A stretch of DNA of 64,000 nt from assembly GCA_026002855.1 (NCBI GenBank), contig BPGD01000001.1:3232001-3296000 (forward strand). Direction: 5' to 3'. Both the position numbers and the translations under genes were made by a program. Numbering within the stretch: position 1 is the stretch's first letter; each line of letters opens with the position of its first letter. Positions 34,167 through 43,808 of this stretch are shown piece after piece. This stretch comes from Bryobacteraceae bacterium. Lineage in GTDB: Bacteria; Acidobacteriota; Terriglobia; Bryobacterales; Bryobacteraceae. Below the pieces are notes generated by a model, which was not told the origin of the DNA, did not search any database, and saw only the letters and a program-made list of their open reading frames with translations.

Positions 34167-36062
34167 ATGCCTAATGGCTCACCTTCCGCCTTCGCTGCTG
34201 TTGTCAGGGATATACGCGACCGCCTGAACCTATCCCAAGAGAAATTCGCCGCTCAGCTCCGTGTGTCTCTGCCCACCGTGAACCGCTGGGAAAAAGGGAA
34301 AACCGAGCCAGATGGGGCCGTGCGGCACGCGGTGACCGAGTTCGTCAAGTCTCTGGGGCCGGAGTTTGCCGATCTCTACGCACGCCTGACCGGGAAGGAG
34401 GCTGTCCACGTCGCCCCCGCGCCGCCGGTTCGACGAGGACGGCGCAAACGGGCGGCCGAGCCGGCGGCTCCCTCCAACGGCAACGGTCAGGTCATGGACA
34501 ATCGCTCCATGGAGACGCTGCTGTGGAAGGCGGCCTGTTCCATCCGGGGCGAGAAAGACGCGCCAAAGTTCAAGGACTACATCCTGCCGCTGGTGTTCAT
34601 TAAGCGGTTGTCGGACGTCTTCGAGGACGAGGTCGCCCGCCTGACCGAGGAATTCGGCGATGAGGAAACGGCGCGCGCTGTGATTGAAGCCGATCCATCG
34701 CTGGTCCGCTTCTACATCCCTCCCGAGGCAACCTGGCCGGTGGTCAGCGGCCGCAAGAAGTTCGACTGGCCCGAGGACCGCAAGCCCCGAACCCTCGGCG
34801 AGCAGCTCACCACGACGATCCGCGCCATTGCCAAGGCGAATCCCAGCCTTCAGGGCGTCATCGACATCGTCGACTACAACGAGACGCGCAACGGCGAACG
34901 CGAAATCAGCGACGAGGCGCTGGCGCGCCTGATCGAGACGCTCAGCGATCCCCGCTACCGGCTCGGCCTCCACGACGTGGAGCCGGATTTCCTGGGCCGC
35001 GCCTACGAGTACCTCCTGCGGAAGTTCGCCGAGGGCCAGGGGCAAAGCGCCGGCGAGTTTTTCACGCCGAAGGAGGTCGGCTGGCTGATGGCGCGGCTGA
35101 TGGACCCCAAGCAAGGCGAGGAGGTCTACGATCCCTGCTGCGGCTCCGGCGGGTTGCTGGTGAAGTGCCAGTTGGTGCTCAAGGAGCGGGAGCAGAAGAT
35201 CGACCGCCCGCTCAAGCTGCACGGCCAGGAACTGACCGGCTCGTCTTTCGCGATCGCCCGGATGAACATGGTGCTGCACGACATGACCGGCGAGATCGTG
35301 CGCGGCAACACCATGAGCAATCCGAAGTTCCTGGAGGAGGGACGGCTGAAGCGGTTCGACATCGTGGTGACCAATCCGATGTGGAACCAGGACAACTTCG
35401 ACCCGAAGAGCTACGAGAACGATCCCTATGAACGGTTCGAGACACGCGGCGGCTATGCGCCGGCGTCGAGCGCGGACTGGGCTTGGCTCCAGCATGTGGC
35501 GGCGTCCATGAAGGATCGCGGCCGGGCCGCGGTGGTGATCGACACGGGCGCCGCCAGCCGCGGCAGCGGCAGCCAGGGCGAGAACAAGGAAAAAACCATC
35601 CGCCGCTGGTTTGTCGAGCAGGACCTGGTGGAAGGCGTCATTCTGCTTCCGGACAATCTCTTTTACAACACGACTGCCGCGGGCTTGATCATTGTCCTGA
35701 ACGCGGCGAAGCCCAAGAGCCGCCGCGGGCAGGTGCTGCTCGCGAACGCCAGTGCGGAATTCCGGAAAGGACGCCCGAAGAACGAGCTCACCGAGGAGGG
35801 TATCCGCAGGGTTGTGCAGTGTTTCCGCGAGTGGAAGGATCAGGAGGGGTTGTGCCGGGTGGTCAGCCAGCAGCAGATCGCCGAGGCGGACTACAACCTG
35901 TCGCCGTCGAGGTTCGTTCGCAGCGCGGCTGCTGCCCAGAATGGAGATATTCAGAGCATTCTTGGCGAACTGGCGGCCCTGCGCAAAGAGGAGCAGGCGC
36001 TCGATGCCACTCTCGCAGCGACGTTTGCCGGCCTGGGTTTTCAATGGGAGATCGAGCGATGA
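34167..36062 (+). CDS. hsdM: Type I restriction-modification methyltransferase subunit with N-terminal HTH
   Basis: 631 residues. Residues ~5-65 are an XRE/Cro helix-turn-helix (LNLSQEKFAAQLRVSLPTVNRWEKGKTEPD), joined by a basic linker (RRGRRKRAAEP) to a full HsdM: N-terminal helical domain, SAM motif DPCCGSGG (Asp322) and the catalytic motif NPMW at Asn403, a variant of NPPF/Y. N6-adenine methylation of the target recognised by HsdS protects host DNA. An HTH fused to HsdM is unusual and would couple enzyme level to its own transcription. The ATG has no Shine-Dalgarno; see the promoter. Overlaps hsdS by ATGA. Confidence 0.92.
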   Translation: MPNGSPSAFAAVVRDIRDRLNLSQEKFAAQLRVSLPTVNRWEKGKTEPDGAVRHAVTEFVKSLGPEFADLYARLTGKEAVHVAPAPPVRRGRRKRAAEPAAPSNGNGQVMDNRSMETLLWKAACSIRGEKDAPKFKDYILPLVFIKRLSDVFEDEVARLTEEFGDEETARAVIEADPSLVRFYIPPEATWPVVSGRKKFDWPEDRKPRTLGEQLTTTIRAIAKANPSLQGVIDIVDYNETRNGEREISDEALARLIETLSDPRYRLGLHDVEPDFLGRAYEYLLRKFAEGQGQSAGEFFTPKEVGWLMARLMDPKQGEEVYDPCCGSGGLLVKCQLVLKEREQKIDRPLKLHGQELTGSSFAIARMNMVLHDMTGEIVRGNTMSNPKFLEEGRLKRFDIVVTNPMWNQDNFDPKSYENDPYERFETRGGYAPASSADWAWLQHVAASMKDRGRAAVVIDTGAASRGSGSQGENKEKTIRRWFVEQDLVEGVILLPDNLFYNTTAAGLIIVLNAAKPKSRRGQVLLANASAEFRKGRPKNELTEEGIRRVVQCFREWKDQEGLCRVVSQQQIAEADYNLSPSRFVRSAAAAQNGDIQSILGELAALRKEEQALDATLAATFAGLGFQWEIER

Positions 36063-37318
36063 CCGAGATTCGTGGAGACTGGCCGCTCACCACCCTGGGC
36101 GAAGAGTTCGAGATTCAGCAGGGCAAGTCGCTGTCCCCGAACTCCCGGCGTGGTCAAAAGCCCCGCCCGTTCCTTCGGACCTCGAATGTGCTCTGGGGAC
36201 GTGTTGATCTGACAACGGTAGACCAGATGGATTTTACGGACGAAGAGTTCAGCCGATTGAGTCTAGTGGACGGCGATCTGCTGGTCTGTGAAGGCGGGGA
36301 TATCGGCAGGGCCGCTGTCTATCGCGGGCCTTCGGCCCATTACGCCTATCAGAACCATCTTCATCGATTGCGAGCCAAGACCGATGAGATCATCCCTGAC
36401 TTCGTGGTGCATTGGTTGCGCGCAGCCTTCACGCAGCTGGGTCTCTATGAAGGTGTAGGAAACAAGACAACGATTCCCAATCTTTCGAGGGCAAGGCTTT
36501 CACAACTGCAAGTCCCCAAACCTGATCCGGACGAGCAGAGGCAGGTTGCCGGCATACTTGGAAACCTCCAACTGGCTATCGAAGTTGAGGCGGCGATCTG
36601 CAACAAGCTGGCCGCGCTGAAGTCGGCGACGATGGCGAAGCTGTTCCGGGAGGGGCTGCGCGGCGAGCCGCTCAAGCAGACCGAGATCGGCGAGATTCCG
36701 GAGAGTTGGGAAGTGGTGCGCCTCGGGGATGTCGCTCGTATTACGACCGGAACGACGCCCTCAACTGACGAGCCTGAGTACTATGCGGGAGACATTCCTT
36801 TCGTGAAGACTGCGGAAATCGATGGTCAAATCATCCTCGGGAGCTCAGTTCATGTATCACACAAAGCCGTGAGCGACTACCGACTCAAGCTCTATCCGCC
36901 AGGAACAGTCTTTCTCGCCATGTATGGGCAGGGCAAGACCCGGGGCAGATCTGCCCTTCTTGGAGTGGCGGCAGCGACAACCCAGAATACGGCAGCGATT
37001 GAGTGCTTCGAGCGACTCGTCCCAACGTACCTGTGGCACTGGTTGGATTCTCGGTACGATGACCTTCGCGGCATGGGTAACCTGGGCCATCTTTCCCACC
37101 TGAACCTCGGATATGTCAAAGATCTTTTGATCCCGCTGCCTAGCGTCAGCGAGCAAGAGGAGATCGGCAGTGCCATTGATCTGATTCGGCGTCGGCTGCA
37201 GGTGACGAAAGACAAAGTGAGAATCCTGGACCAGCTGTTCCGTGCGATGCTGGCATCGCTCATGACCGGCGCGATCCGCGTTAAGGACCTCAACCTTGCG
37301 GAGGTCAGCCATGTCTAG
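36059..37318 (+). CDS. hsdS: Type I restriction-modification specificity subunit
   Basis: 419 residues with two target-recognition domains: the first from WPLTTLGEEFEIQQGKSL to the helix EQRQVAGILGNLQLAIEVEAAICNKLAALKSATMAKLF, the second from IPESWEVVRLGDVARITTGTTPS to VSEQEEIGSAIDLIRRRLQV...LDQLFRAMLASLMTG. The two conserved helices form the spacer that sets distance between half-sites. It determines the DNA sequence recognised by both HsdM and HsdR. Overlaps hsdR by 8 nt. Confidence 0.93.
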   Translation: MTEIRGDWPLTTLGEEFEIQQGKSLSPNSRRGQKPRPFLRTSNVLWGRVDLTTVDQMDFTDEEFSRLSLVDGDLLVCEGGDIGRAAVYRGPSAHYAYQNHLHRLRAKTDEIIPDFVVHWLRAAFTQLGLYEGVGNKTTIPNLSRARLSQLQVPKPDPDEQRQVAGILGNLQLAIEVEAAICNKLAALKSATMAKLFREGLRGEPLKQTEIGEIPESWEVVRLGDVARITTGTTPSTDEPEYYAGDIPFVKTAEIDGQIILGSSVHVSHKAVSDYRLKLYPPGTVFLAMYGQGKTRGRSALLGVAAATTQNTAAIECFERLVPTYLWHWLDSRYDDLRGMGNLGHLSHLNLGYVKDLLIPLPSVSEQEEIGSAIDLIRRRLQVTKDKVRILDQLFRAMLASLMTGAIRVKDLNLAEVSHV

Positions 37319-40187
37319 CATCGCGAGCGAGCGGGCTACGGTCCAGAACCCGCTGGTCGAATACGTCCAGGAGATCGGCTGGGCCTATGTCTCCCCGGAC
37401 CAGGCGCTCACGCTCCGGCGCGGCGAAAGCGGAACGCTCTTCTACCAGACGCTGCGCGACAAGCTCATCAGCCTGAACCCCGGCGTGGTGACCGTCTCGA
37501 ACGTCGACGACGTCATCGCGCGCATCGAAAGCGTCCGCAACAACATCGAGGGCAATGCCGAGGTGCTGGCCTGGCTGCGCGGCGAGCGGTCGGTGTACGT
37601 GGAATCGGAAAAGCGGCAGCGGAACGTCACGCTGATCGACTTCGCCCACCCCGCGGAGAGCGTCTTCCAGGTGACCGACGAGTGGCAGTACACGAACGGC
37701 AAGTACCGGAACCGCGCCGACGTCGTGTTTGTGATCAACGGCATCCCGGTGGCGCTGGTGGAAACCAAGAGTGCCGCGAAAAAGGAAGGCATCGAGGAAG
37801 GCCTCGCCCAGATCCGGCGTTACCACCGCGAGACGCCTGAGCTGGTAACCGCGCCGCAGATCTTCGACGTGACGCACCTGATCGACTTCTACTACGGCGT
37901 AACGTGGAATCTGGACCGGAAGAGCCTCTTCAATTGGAAGGACGAAGAAAAGGGCAACTTTGAGCGCAAGGTGAAGCGCTTCTTCGCGCGTGAGCGGTTC
38001 CTGCGGTTTCTGGAATCCTGGATCGTCTTTTACAAGAAGGACGACGAGCTGCGAAAGATCGTGCTGCGGCAGCACCAGACGCGCGCGGTCGAGAAGGTGG
38101 TGGAGCGCGCGCTCGACCCCGAAAAGCGGACCGGCCTCGTCTGGCACACCCAGGGTTCGGGCAAGACCTTCACCATGATCAAGGCTGCCGACCTGATCCT
38201 GCGGCATCCGGCGTTTGAGAAGCCGACGGTGATCATGCTGGTGGACCGCAACGAGCTCGAGAGCCAACTCTTCGCGAATCTGGCGGCCTATGGTTTGGCG
38301 CCCGAGATCGCACGCTCGAAGCAGCACCTGCGGGAATTGCTGAAGTCGGACTACCGGGGCCTGATCGTATCTATGATTCACAAGTTCGACAGGGCCGACG
38401 CCGATCTGTGCAAGCGGGAGAACGTGTTTGTCCTGGTGGACGAGGCGCACCGCACCACCAGTGGCGACCTGGGCAACTATTTGGTGGCGGCCGTGCCGAA
38501 TGCGACCATGATCGGGTTCACGGGCACGCCCATCGACCGGATCGCCTACGGCAAAGGAACGTTCAAAGTTTTCGGCAAGGACGACGAGAAGGGCTACCTC
38601 GATAAGTACTCGATCGCGGAGTCGATCGAAGATGGGACCACGCTGCCGCTGAACTACACGCTGGCGCCCAACGACATCCGCGTCCCGCGGGAGCAATTGG
38701 AAAAGGAGTTTCTGGATCTGGCCGAGGCGCAGGGGATCAGCGACATCGAGGAGCTGAACAAGATCCTGGACCGCGCGGTGAACCTGAAGACGTTCCTGAA
38801 GGCCGCCGATCGCGTGGACAAGGTGGCGCGGTTCGTCGCGCAGCACTTCCGCGAGAATGTCGAGCCGCTGGGTTACAAAGCGTTTCTGGTAGCGGTGGAC
38901 CGTGAAGCCTGCGCGCAGTACAAGAGGGCCCTGGATAAGTACCTGCCTCCGGAATACTCGACCGTGGTGTACACGTCGGCGCACAACGACGATGAGATTC
39001 TGGCGCAATACAAGCTGAGCGAGGACGAAGAGAAGCGCGTCCGCCGGGCCTTCATCAAGCGCGATACGCTGCCCAAGATCCTGATCGTGACCGAGAAGCT
39101 GCTCACGGGCTTCGACGCGCCGGTGCTGTACTGCATGTATCTGGACAAGCCCATGCGCGACCATACGCTGCTTCAGGCGATCGCGCGCGTGAACCGGCCT
39201 TACGAGGATGAGGAAGGCATCAAAAAACCGGCCGGCTACGTGCTCGATTTCGTGGGCATCTTCGAGAAGCTGGAAAGCGCGCTGGCGTTCGACTCCGATG
39301 TGGTGGGCAGCGCGATCCAGAACATCGACGTGCTCAAGACGCGCTTCTTGGTACTGATGGAACAGTCGAGGCCATTCCTGGAGCTTTGCGCGGGGCCGAT
39401 CGACGACAGGGCCGTGGAGCGGGCAATCGAGGTCTTTGAGGACAAGGAACGCCGGGAGGGCTTCTACAGGCTGTTCCAGGAGCTGGAGACGCTGTACGAG
39501 ATCATCTCGCCGGATGTCTTCCTGCGACCCTATATCGAGGATTACGGGAAGCTGTCCGCCCTGTACCAGATCGTCGTGAATGCGTTCTCGAAGAGGGTGG
39601 CGCTGATCCGGGACCTGATGAAGAAGACCGAGGACCTGGTGAAGCGGTCGGCGGTTGGCACGGGGCTGGACACGGTGATGAAGCCGGTCCGCATCGATGA
39701 AAACACGCTGAAGGCGCTGAAGTCCTCCGACGGCGGCGAGCCGCCGAAGGTGATCAACCTCGGTAAGAGCCTGCTCGCCACCATTCAGGAAGAGGGAGAG
39801 CAGCAGCCGTTTCTGATTCCAATCAGCGAGCGGACAGAGGCGATTCTGGAGGCCTACGACGATCGGCAGTTGAGCACCCAATCGGCGCTTGAACAGTTGG
39901 CGCGGCTGATGCAGGAGTACCTCCTGGCCAAGAGGGAGCGGGAGAAGACCGGGTTCGATATCAACACGTTCACGCTATTCTGGCTGCTGAAACAGGCCGG
40001 GGCTCCCGACCCGGGCGAGCTGGCACCCAAGGTGGAGGACGCATTCCGGAAGTACCCCAATTATCGCGACAACGTCGTCGAGGAGAGGCAATTGAAGGCC
40101 GAGCTGTATAAACTGGTCCTGCCGGCCGTAGGCAGGGATGCAATGGTCACGGTGGTGAAACGCATGCTGGAGTTGCCGCGGTCGTGA
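37311..40187 (+). CDS. hsdR: Type I restriction endonuclease subunit
   Basis: 958 residues. The N-terminal PD-(D/E)XK nuclease has Asp137 and Glu151-x-Lys153 (ADVVFVINGIPVALVETKS). SF2 translocase motifs are Walker A GSGKT (282-286), DEAH (377-380), FTGTP and VTEKLLTGFDAP, ARVNRP. It cuts DNA after translocation at unmethylated sites. GGAGG lies 7 nt before the ATG. All catalytic residues are present, so the system appears active. Confidence 0.94.
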   Translation: MSSIASERATVQNPLVEYVQEIGWAYVSPDQALTLRRGESGTLFYQTLRDKLISLNPGVVTVSNVDDVIARIESVRNNIEGNAEVLAWLRGERSVYVESEKRQRNVTLIDFAHPAESVFQVTDEWQYTNGKYRNRADVVFVINGIPVALVETKSAAKKEGIEEGLAQIRRYHRETPELVTAPQIFDVTHLIDFYYGVTWNLDRKSLFNWKDEEKGNFERKVKRFFARERFLRFLESWIVFYKKDDELRKIVLRQHQTRAVEKVVERALDPEKRTGLVWHTQGSGKTFTMIKAADLILRHPAFEKPTVIMLVDRNELESQLFANLAAYGLAPEIARSKQHLRELLKSDYRGLIVSMIHKFDRADADLCKRENVFVLVDEAHRTTSGDLGNYLVAAVPNATMIGFTGTPIDRIAYGKGTFKVFGKDDEKGYLDKYSIAESIEDGTTLPLNYTLAPNDIRVPREQLEKEFLDLAEAQGISDIEELNKILDRAVNLKTFLKAADRVDKVARFVAQHFRENVEPLGYKAFLVAVDREACAQYKRALDKYLPPEYSTVVYTSAHNDDEILAQYKLSEDEEKRVRRAFIKRDTLPKILIVTEKLLTGFDAPVLYCMYLDKPMRDHTLLQAIARVNRPYEDEEGIKKPAGYVLDFVGIFEKLESALAFDSDVVGSAIQNIDVLKTRFLVLMEQSRPFLELCAGPIDDRAVERAIEVFEDKERREGFYRLFQELETLYEIISPDVFLRPYIEDYGKLSALYQIVVNAFSKRVALIRDLMKKTEDLVKRSAVGTGLDTVMKPVRIDENTLKALKSSDGGEPPKVINLGKSLLATIQEEGEQQPFLIPISERTEAILEAYDDRQLSTQSALEQLARLMQEYLLAKREREKTGFDINTFTLFWLLKQAGAPDPGELAPKVEDAFRKYPNYRDNVVEERQLKAELYKLVLPAVGRDAMVTVVKRMLELPRS

Positions 40188-40540
40188 GGAAAACGAAGGA
40201 GGAAGCCAAGGCGCGCATGCGGGAAGAGATCCGGCAATGGGCAGAGAAGATCGGGGTCAGGCCGAAGCGGGTCCAGATCCAGCGCATGACGCGGAAGTGG
40301 GCTTCGTGCTCGGAGACGGGCCGCGTTTGTTTCAGCATCGACCTGCTGGACGAAGCGCCCGAGTTTCGTGAGGTTGTGATTGTGCATGAGCTTCTGCATC
40401 TCCAGGTGCCGAACCACGGCAAGCTGTTCAAGAGCCTGATGAACGCGTACTTGCCGGGATGGGAGGCGCGAGTGCAGGGGCGGGCTGGCCGTATTTGTGG
40501 CTCCGCGCGGGCGCGCGAGACAGGAGGACGAAACCAATGA
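40184..40540 (+). CDS. YgjP-like metallopeptidase of the hsd operon
   Basis: 118 residues; the GTG start overlaps the hsdR stop (GTGA). Zinc motif HELLH (His68, Glu69, His72) with a third His78 in VPNHGKLF is that of the YgjP/WLM (DUF45, M48-like) group; MTRKWASCSETGRVCFS precedes it as in the family. These proteins are found at the end of many type I RM operons, with unknown substrate. Confidence 0.9.
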   Translation: MRKTKEEAKARMREEIRQWAEKIGVRPKRVQIQRMTRKWASCSETGRVCFSIDLLDEAPEFREVVIVHELLHLQVPNHGKLFKSLMNAYLPGWEARVQGRAGRICGSARARETGGRNQ

Positions 40541-41592
40541 ACTTGACCGATGAGCAAAAGGCCCTGCTGAAGTCCGTGGTTGCGGTCTACGAGTCCGGGG
40601 ACAAGTCGCAGTTCATCGTTGTCCGGACGATGACGTCATCTTCTCTGGTGTACTCGGGAGGCCATGCGCCCATCGAAATCACTGCCGACGATGCGGATTT
40701 TGAACAGCTTGAGCGTGAAGGGTTGCTGACCCTCACACGGAACTCGCAGGGCTCGCTGTGCGGCAAACCGACAAAGGCGGGGATCGATGCAGTCAGGGCA
40801 GATTTCGCGAAAACCCCCAAGCCATTTGAGTTCGTGGGCGACGGAGATCCACGTACGATTCAGACGGTTGTATCTTTCCTGGAGAGAAACAACCTCGCCT
40901 TCGAAGCCAAGGCGATTCAGCACGCGACTCAACTGGCGGTTCACGACGGACCGGACACCGTCTGTGTGAACGTATTCAAGAGCGGGAAGATCGTCGTGCA
41001 GGGCAGTCCTAGCAGACTTCTCGACCTCCTGAACGAGATGAAAGACGCGCTCGCCGGAGGCGTCGCCCCGGGCACCGTCTTGCCCTTTGAGATCGAACGC
41101 TTTCCGGAGCGAATTCGAGAGAAGATTCCGGATTGTGATCCGGTCATAGTCCGCTTCGTTGAGGAGGCGATCACCTGCTTCAAGTCGAATGCCCTATTGG
41201 CGACGGCCTTTATGCTGGGCGCCGCTTCCGAACGTGCAATCAATCTGTTGATCGAGTGCTACGCGGACGCCATCGCCGACGAGGGCAATCGGGGCAAATT
41301 CCGCAGCCGAATCAACGGCAGGATCATCTCGGCGCGGTACGACGAGTTCAAGAAGTCGTACGCGGGGTGCAAGAGCAGACCGACCAACGGCGTGCTAGCT
41401 CAAGACTTGGATACCGTGATCGGCGGGACTTTTCAGTTCTGCCGGATCACGCGGAATGAGGTCGGCCATCCCCAGATTGTCCCCGACTTGGACGCGGGCG
41501 TGATCCTAGCTAATCTCGCACACTTCGTGACGTACATCGAGCGCATCTACGCGCTGATGCGCCACTTCCAAAGCGGCGGGGTCGTCGTGTAG
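40537..41592 (+). CDS. HEPN-motif protein at the end of the hsd operon
   Basis: 351 residues, ATGA-coupled to the YgjP gene. The C-terminal ~150 residues are helical (FVEEAITCFKSNALLATAFMLGAASERAINLLI) and carry RNEVGH (Arg306 to His311), the R-x4-6-H signature of HEPN ribonuclease toxins and Abi_C-like proteins. The N-terminal part has a small mixed domain, perhaps a winged helix (FEQLEREGLLTLTRNSQG). Placed in a defence operon, it could act as a back-up abortive-infection effector if restriction fails. No nuclease activity is shown by sequence alone. Confidence 0.7.
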   Translation: MNLTDEQKALLKSVVAVYESGDKSQFIVVRTMTSSSLVYSGGHAPIEITADDADFEQLEREGLLTLTRNSQGSLCGKPTKAGIDAVRADFAKTPKPFEFVGDGDPRTIQTVVSFLERNNLAFEAKAIQHATQLAVHDGPDTVCVNVFKSGKIVVQGSPSRLLDLLNEMKDALAGGVAPGTVLPFEIERFPERIREKIPDCDPVIVRFVEEAITCFKSNALLATAFMLGAASERAINLLIECYADAIADEGNRGKFRSRINGRIISARYDEFKKSYAGCKSRPTNGVLAQDLDTVIGGTFQFCRITRNEVGHPQIVPDLDAGVILANLAHFVTYIERIYALMRHFQSGGVVV

Positions 41593-41742
41593 CTTCAGCG
41601 GGGCGAAATTGCCGCCGTAGATTCGCCTCTTATTCGCCTGCTAGAATCGATTTCGGCTGTGCTCTAGGCCGCTCGCCTGACGCTGCTTCGACGGGGCTCG
41701 ACCTGCGGCCACGAAAAACCCAACTCATGGAGGAGATCGCAC

Positions 41743-42906
41743 ATGGCACTCAAGCTGAAGTACTTTTCTAACCCGGACATGCTGAGGCAATTTCAGCCCG
41801 GCATTCTGATCCGGATCGTGCAAACCGCCGGAAATTTCTTCACCTCGAAGGGCTTTCCCATCCCGTCTCTTAACGACGGAGATCAGATCGACTACGAGGC
41901 CCTGGCCGGCATCCTCGCCGACCCGGATGAGGGGATGCCCGGCGATCTGGTTGACGGGCTGCACCTGATCAGCGAGTTGGGCAACGAGGCGTGCTTCGAC
42001 GACCTCCTTCAGATGGCGGGCGAGGCGGAGATTCCGGTCGACGAGGAGGTGACGCCACAGGACCTGGCCGCGTTGATCTGGCTGGCCAAACCCCGCCTGC
42101 TCCAGCAGATGGCCCAAGAGAGCAATTTCGAACGCCGGAAGACCTTCGAGAGTTTTGCTCCGGCGGACCCGGCAATGGTCATCGACCCTGCGGCGTTGCC
42201 CGAGGATCTGGGGGCATTGGAGGCGGCGCTGCGGGAATACTTCCGCGGGAAGAAGAAAGGGCGCCGGTGCCGTGTGTTCCGCAAGAACATGCCCGATGCC
42301 GTTCACTTCTATGTCCAGCACGGCCAGGCGTGCCGCCGGGAACCCAGCGTGAAGGGGGAGGAATCGACCTGCACCTTCTTCCGGCCCGAACGGACGGACA
42401 TGGTCATTTTGGACACGGCCCATCCGGAGTTGCGGATCAACAGCGCCTCGGCGCCGGACATGCGCCGGTACCGGGAACTGTTCGGATTGCATCTGTTCGG
42501 GAGCGCCGAGACGTTCCGCTACGCCGACAAGTACAACCTGGAGCCGCTGCGGAGACTGGGGGTGGCCTCGCTTGAGTGCAGCGATTTCCCGGGCCTGGAA
42601 TCGGCCCGCCTCACGGAGTTGGAGATGGATTGGGGCGGCGCACTCAACAACACGAGCGTCGAGAAAGCCGACGATGTGTTCGCGGCGCTGGAGATCCGCC
42701 AAGCCGGAATTCCGGATCAGCCGGCGCTCAAGAAAGCCAAGATCAAGGTGAAGCTGAAGGGCATCAAGAAGCCACGCGTGCTGTCGCTGGTGGCGGGGAA
42801 CAAGTCGGGGTATCCGCGCGGCGAGGAGGCGGCGATCTTCGAGGAATGGCTGCGGGCCCGCGAGTTCATCGTGTACGGGAAGCGGGCCTATGAGGAAGCT
42901 GCTTAG
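41743..42906 (+). CDS. Unidentified protein, first of a two-gene unit
   Basis: 387 residues; GGAGGAG lies ahead of the ATG. No known family recognised. The N-terminal ~120 residues are helical and acidic; a basic stretch GKKKGRRCRVF then starts an alpha/beta region with DMVILDTAHPELRINSASAPDMRRYRELFG, and the C-terminal third has LKKAKIKVKLKGIKKPRVLSL. It could bind DNA or a ligand. It overlaps the next gene by 17 nt and starts 150 bp after the hsd operon, with its own promoter likely in 41593-41742. Confidence 0.75.
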   Translation: MALKLKYFSNPDMLRQFQPGILIRIVQTAGNFFTSKGFPIPSLNDGDQIDYEALAGILADPDEGMPGDLVDGLHLISELGNEACFDDLLQMAGEAEIPVDEEVTPQDLAALIWLAKPRLLQQMAQESNFERRKTFESFAPADPAMVIDPAALPEDLGALEAALREYFRGKKKGRRCRVFRKNMPDAVHFYVQHGQACRREPSVKGEESTCTFFRPERTDMVILDTAHPELRINSASAPDMRRYRELFGLHLFGSAETFRYADKYNLEPLRRLGVASLECSDFPGLESARLTELEMDWGGALNNTSVEKADDVFAALEIRQAGIPDQPALKKAKIKVKLKGIKKPRVLSLVAGNKSGYPRGEEAAIFEEWLRAREFIVYGKRAYEEAA

Positions 42907-43804
42907 ACTTTGGCGCGCCCTTGAGGGTATTCCAGGGCTGCTGGCGGTGCCGGAGGTGTGGCGGCAGGAGTGTGGCGAGGATTTCGATTACGCCAAACCC
43001 TATCTCCGGCCGACCGACAGAATTGGAGGGCGGTATCCCTGTCCGAACTCTCTCAGTGGATGCCCGCGCCGGATCATCGACTACGGCGAAGACGAGTTCG
43101 CCGCCATTTGCCAGGATGAGCATCAGCGATGCGAGCGGGTGCCGCTGACGAGGCGAAAAGCCCTGATCCACCGGCTCGATGTGGGAGGGCTGCTTCAGCC
43201 GGTGCTCCAAGCCGCGGCGATTCGGCCGCAGTCCCTGGCCCAACATTCGCCGGGCGTGTGGGCGGCAGGTCTATCCGAGCAGCCCCACACGCGTAACTTC
43301 CCCGTGTATTTTCTGCTCGCCCACTCTGGCAGCACTCACCGAACGGCGGTGGAGCGTCTCCTGCTCGACATCCCGGATTCCTTCTTGCTCGTTCTGCCGA
43401 CGAACCAGTTCCGGACCGTGGAGACAGAAGGCCGGCTGCGAGATCGACGGGTGGAATGTCTCTGCCTCGAAGACCAAGTGCTCGTGGATGATCGGGGTGG
43501 GTTCCGATGGGCGGGCGTGGTGGAGACCCGGCGCGCCGCCGGCGATGCTGGGCCGGTGCCGCGGTCCGTGGGTGGGCAGGAGGCGGTGCGGGCGTTGCGA
43601 GACTACCTCGTCTTGAAAGGTCTCTCCCAAGCTGAATTCAGTGTGCAGGCCGGCGTCGATGAGCGAACGCTGAGGAGCTTTTTCAAGAAGGGGAAGATGC
43701 GCCGGTCCTCCCTTGACGGTGTGGCAAGAGCGATGGGGTTGACCTTGGAGCAGCTCTTGCGCGGCGAACTGCCCGCGTCCTTGAACGCCTCCCGCCGTCG
43801 CTGA
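42890..43804 (+). CDS. Unidentified protein with Cys pairs and C-terminal HTH
   Basis: 304 residues. Near residues 50-85 two Cys pairs appear (YPCPNSLSGCP and ICQDEHQRC), suggesting a zinc site. The middle is alpha/beta (FPVYFLLAHSGSTHRTAVERLLLDIPDSFLLVLPTNQF). Residues ~235-290 are an XRE-type HTH (YLVLKGLSQAEFSVQAGVDERTLRSFFKKGKM). A sensor-plus-DNA-binding layout, coupled to the gene before it. Family not recognised. Confidence 0.75.
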   Translation: MRKLLRLWRALEGIPGLLAVPEVWRQECGEDFDYAKPYLRPTDRIGGRYPCPNSLSGCPRRIIDYGEDEFAAICQDEHQRCERVPLTRRKALIHRLDVGGLLQPVLQAAAIRPQSLAQHSPGVWAAGLSEQPHTRNFPVYFLLAHSGSTHRTAVERLLLDIPDSFLLVLPTNQFRTVETEGRLRDRRVECLCLEDQVLVDDRGGFRWAGVVETRRAAGDAGPVPRSVGGQEAVRALRDYLVLKGLSQAEFSVQAGVDERTLRSFFKKGKMRRSSLDGVARAMGLTLEQLLRGELPASLNASRRR

Positions 43805-43808
43805 ATTT

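Noticed and set aside
37305-39881. 858-codon open frame antisense to hsdR
   Set aside because: Composition artefact opposite a gene whose motifs are all intact.
32560-41592. MNT-HEPN toxin-antitoxin pair
   Set aside because: A nucleotidyltransferase-like gene and a HEPN-motif gene both occur, but they are 7 kb apart and in different operons, unlike the adjacent MNT-HEPN systems.
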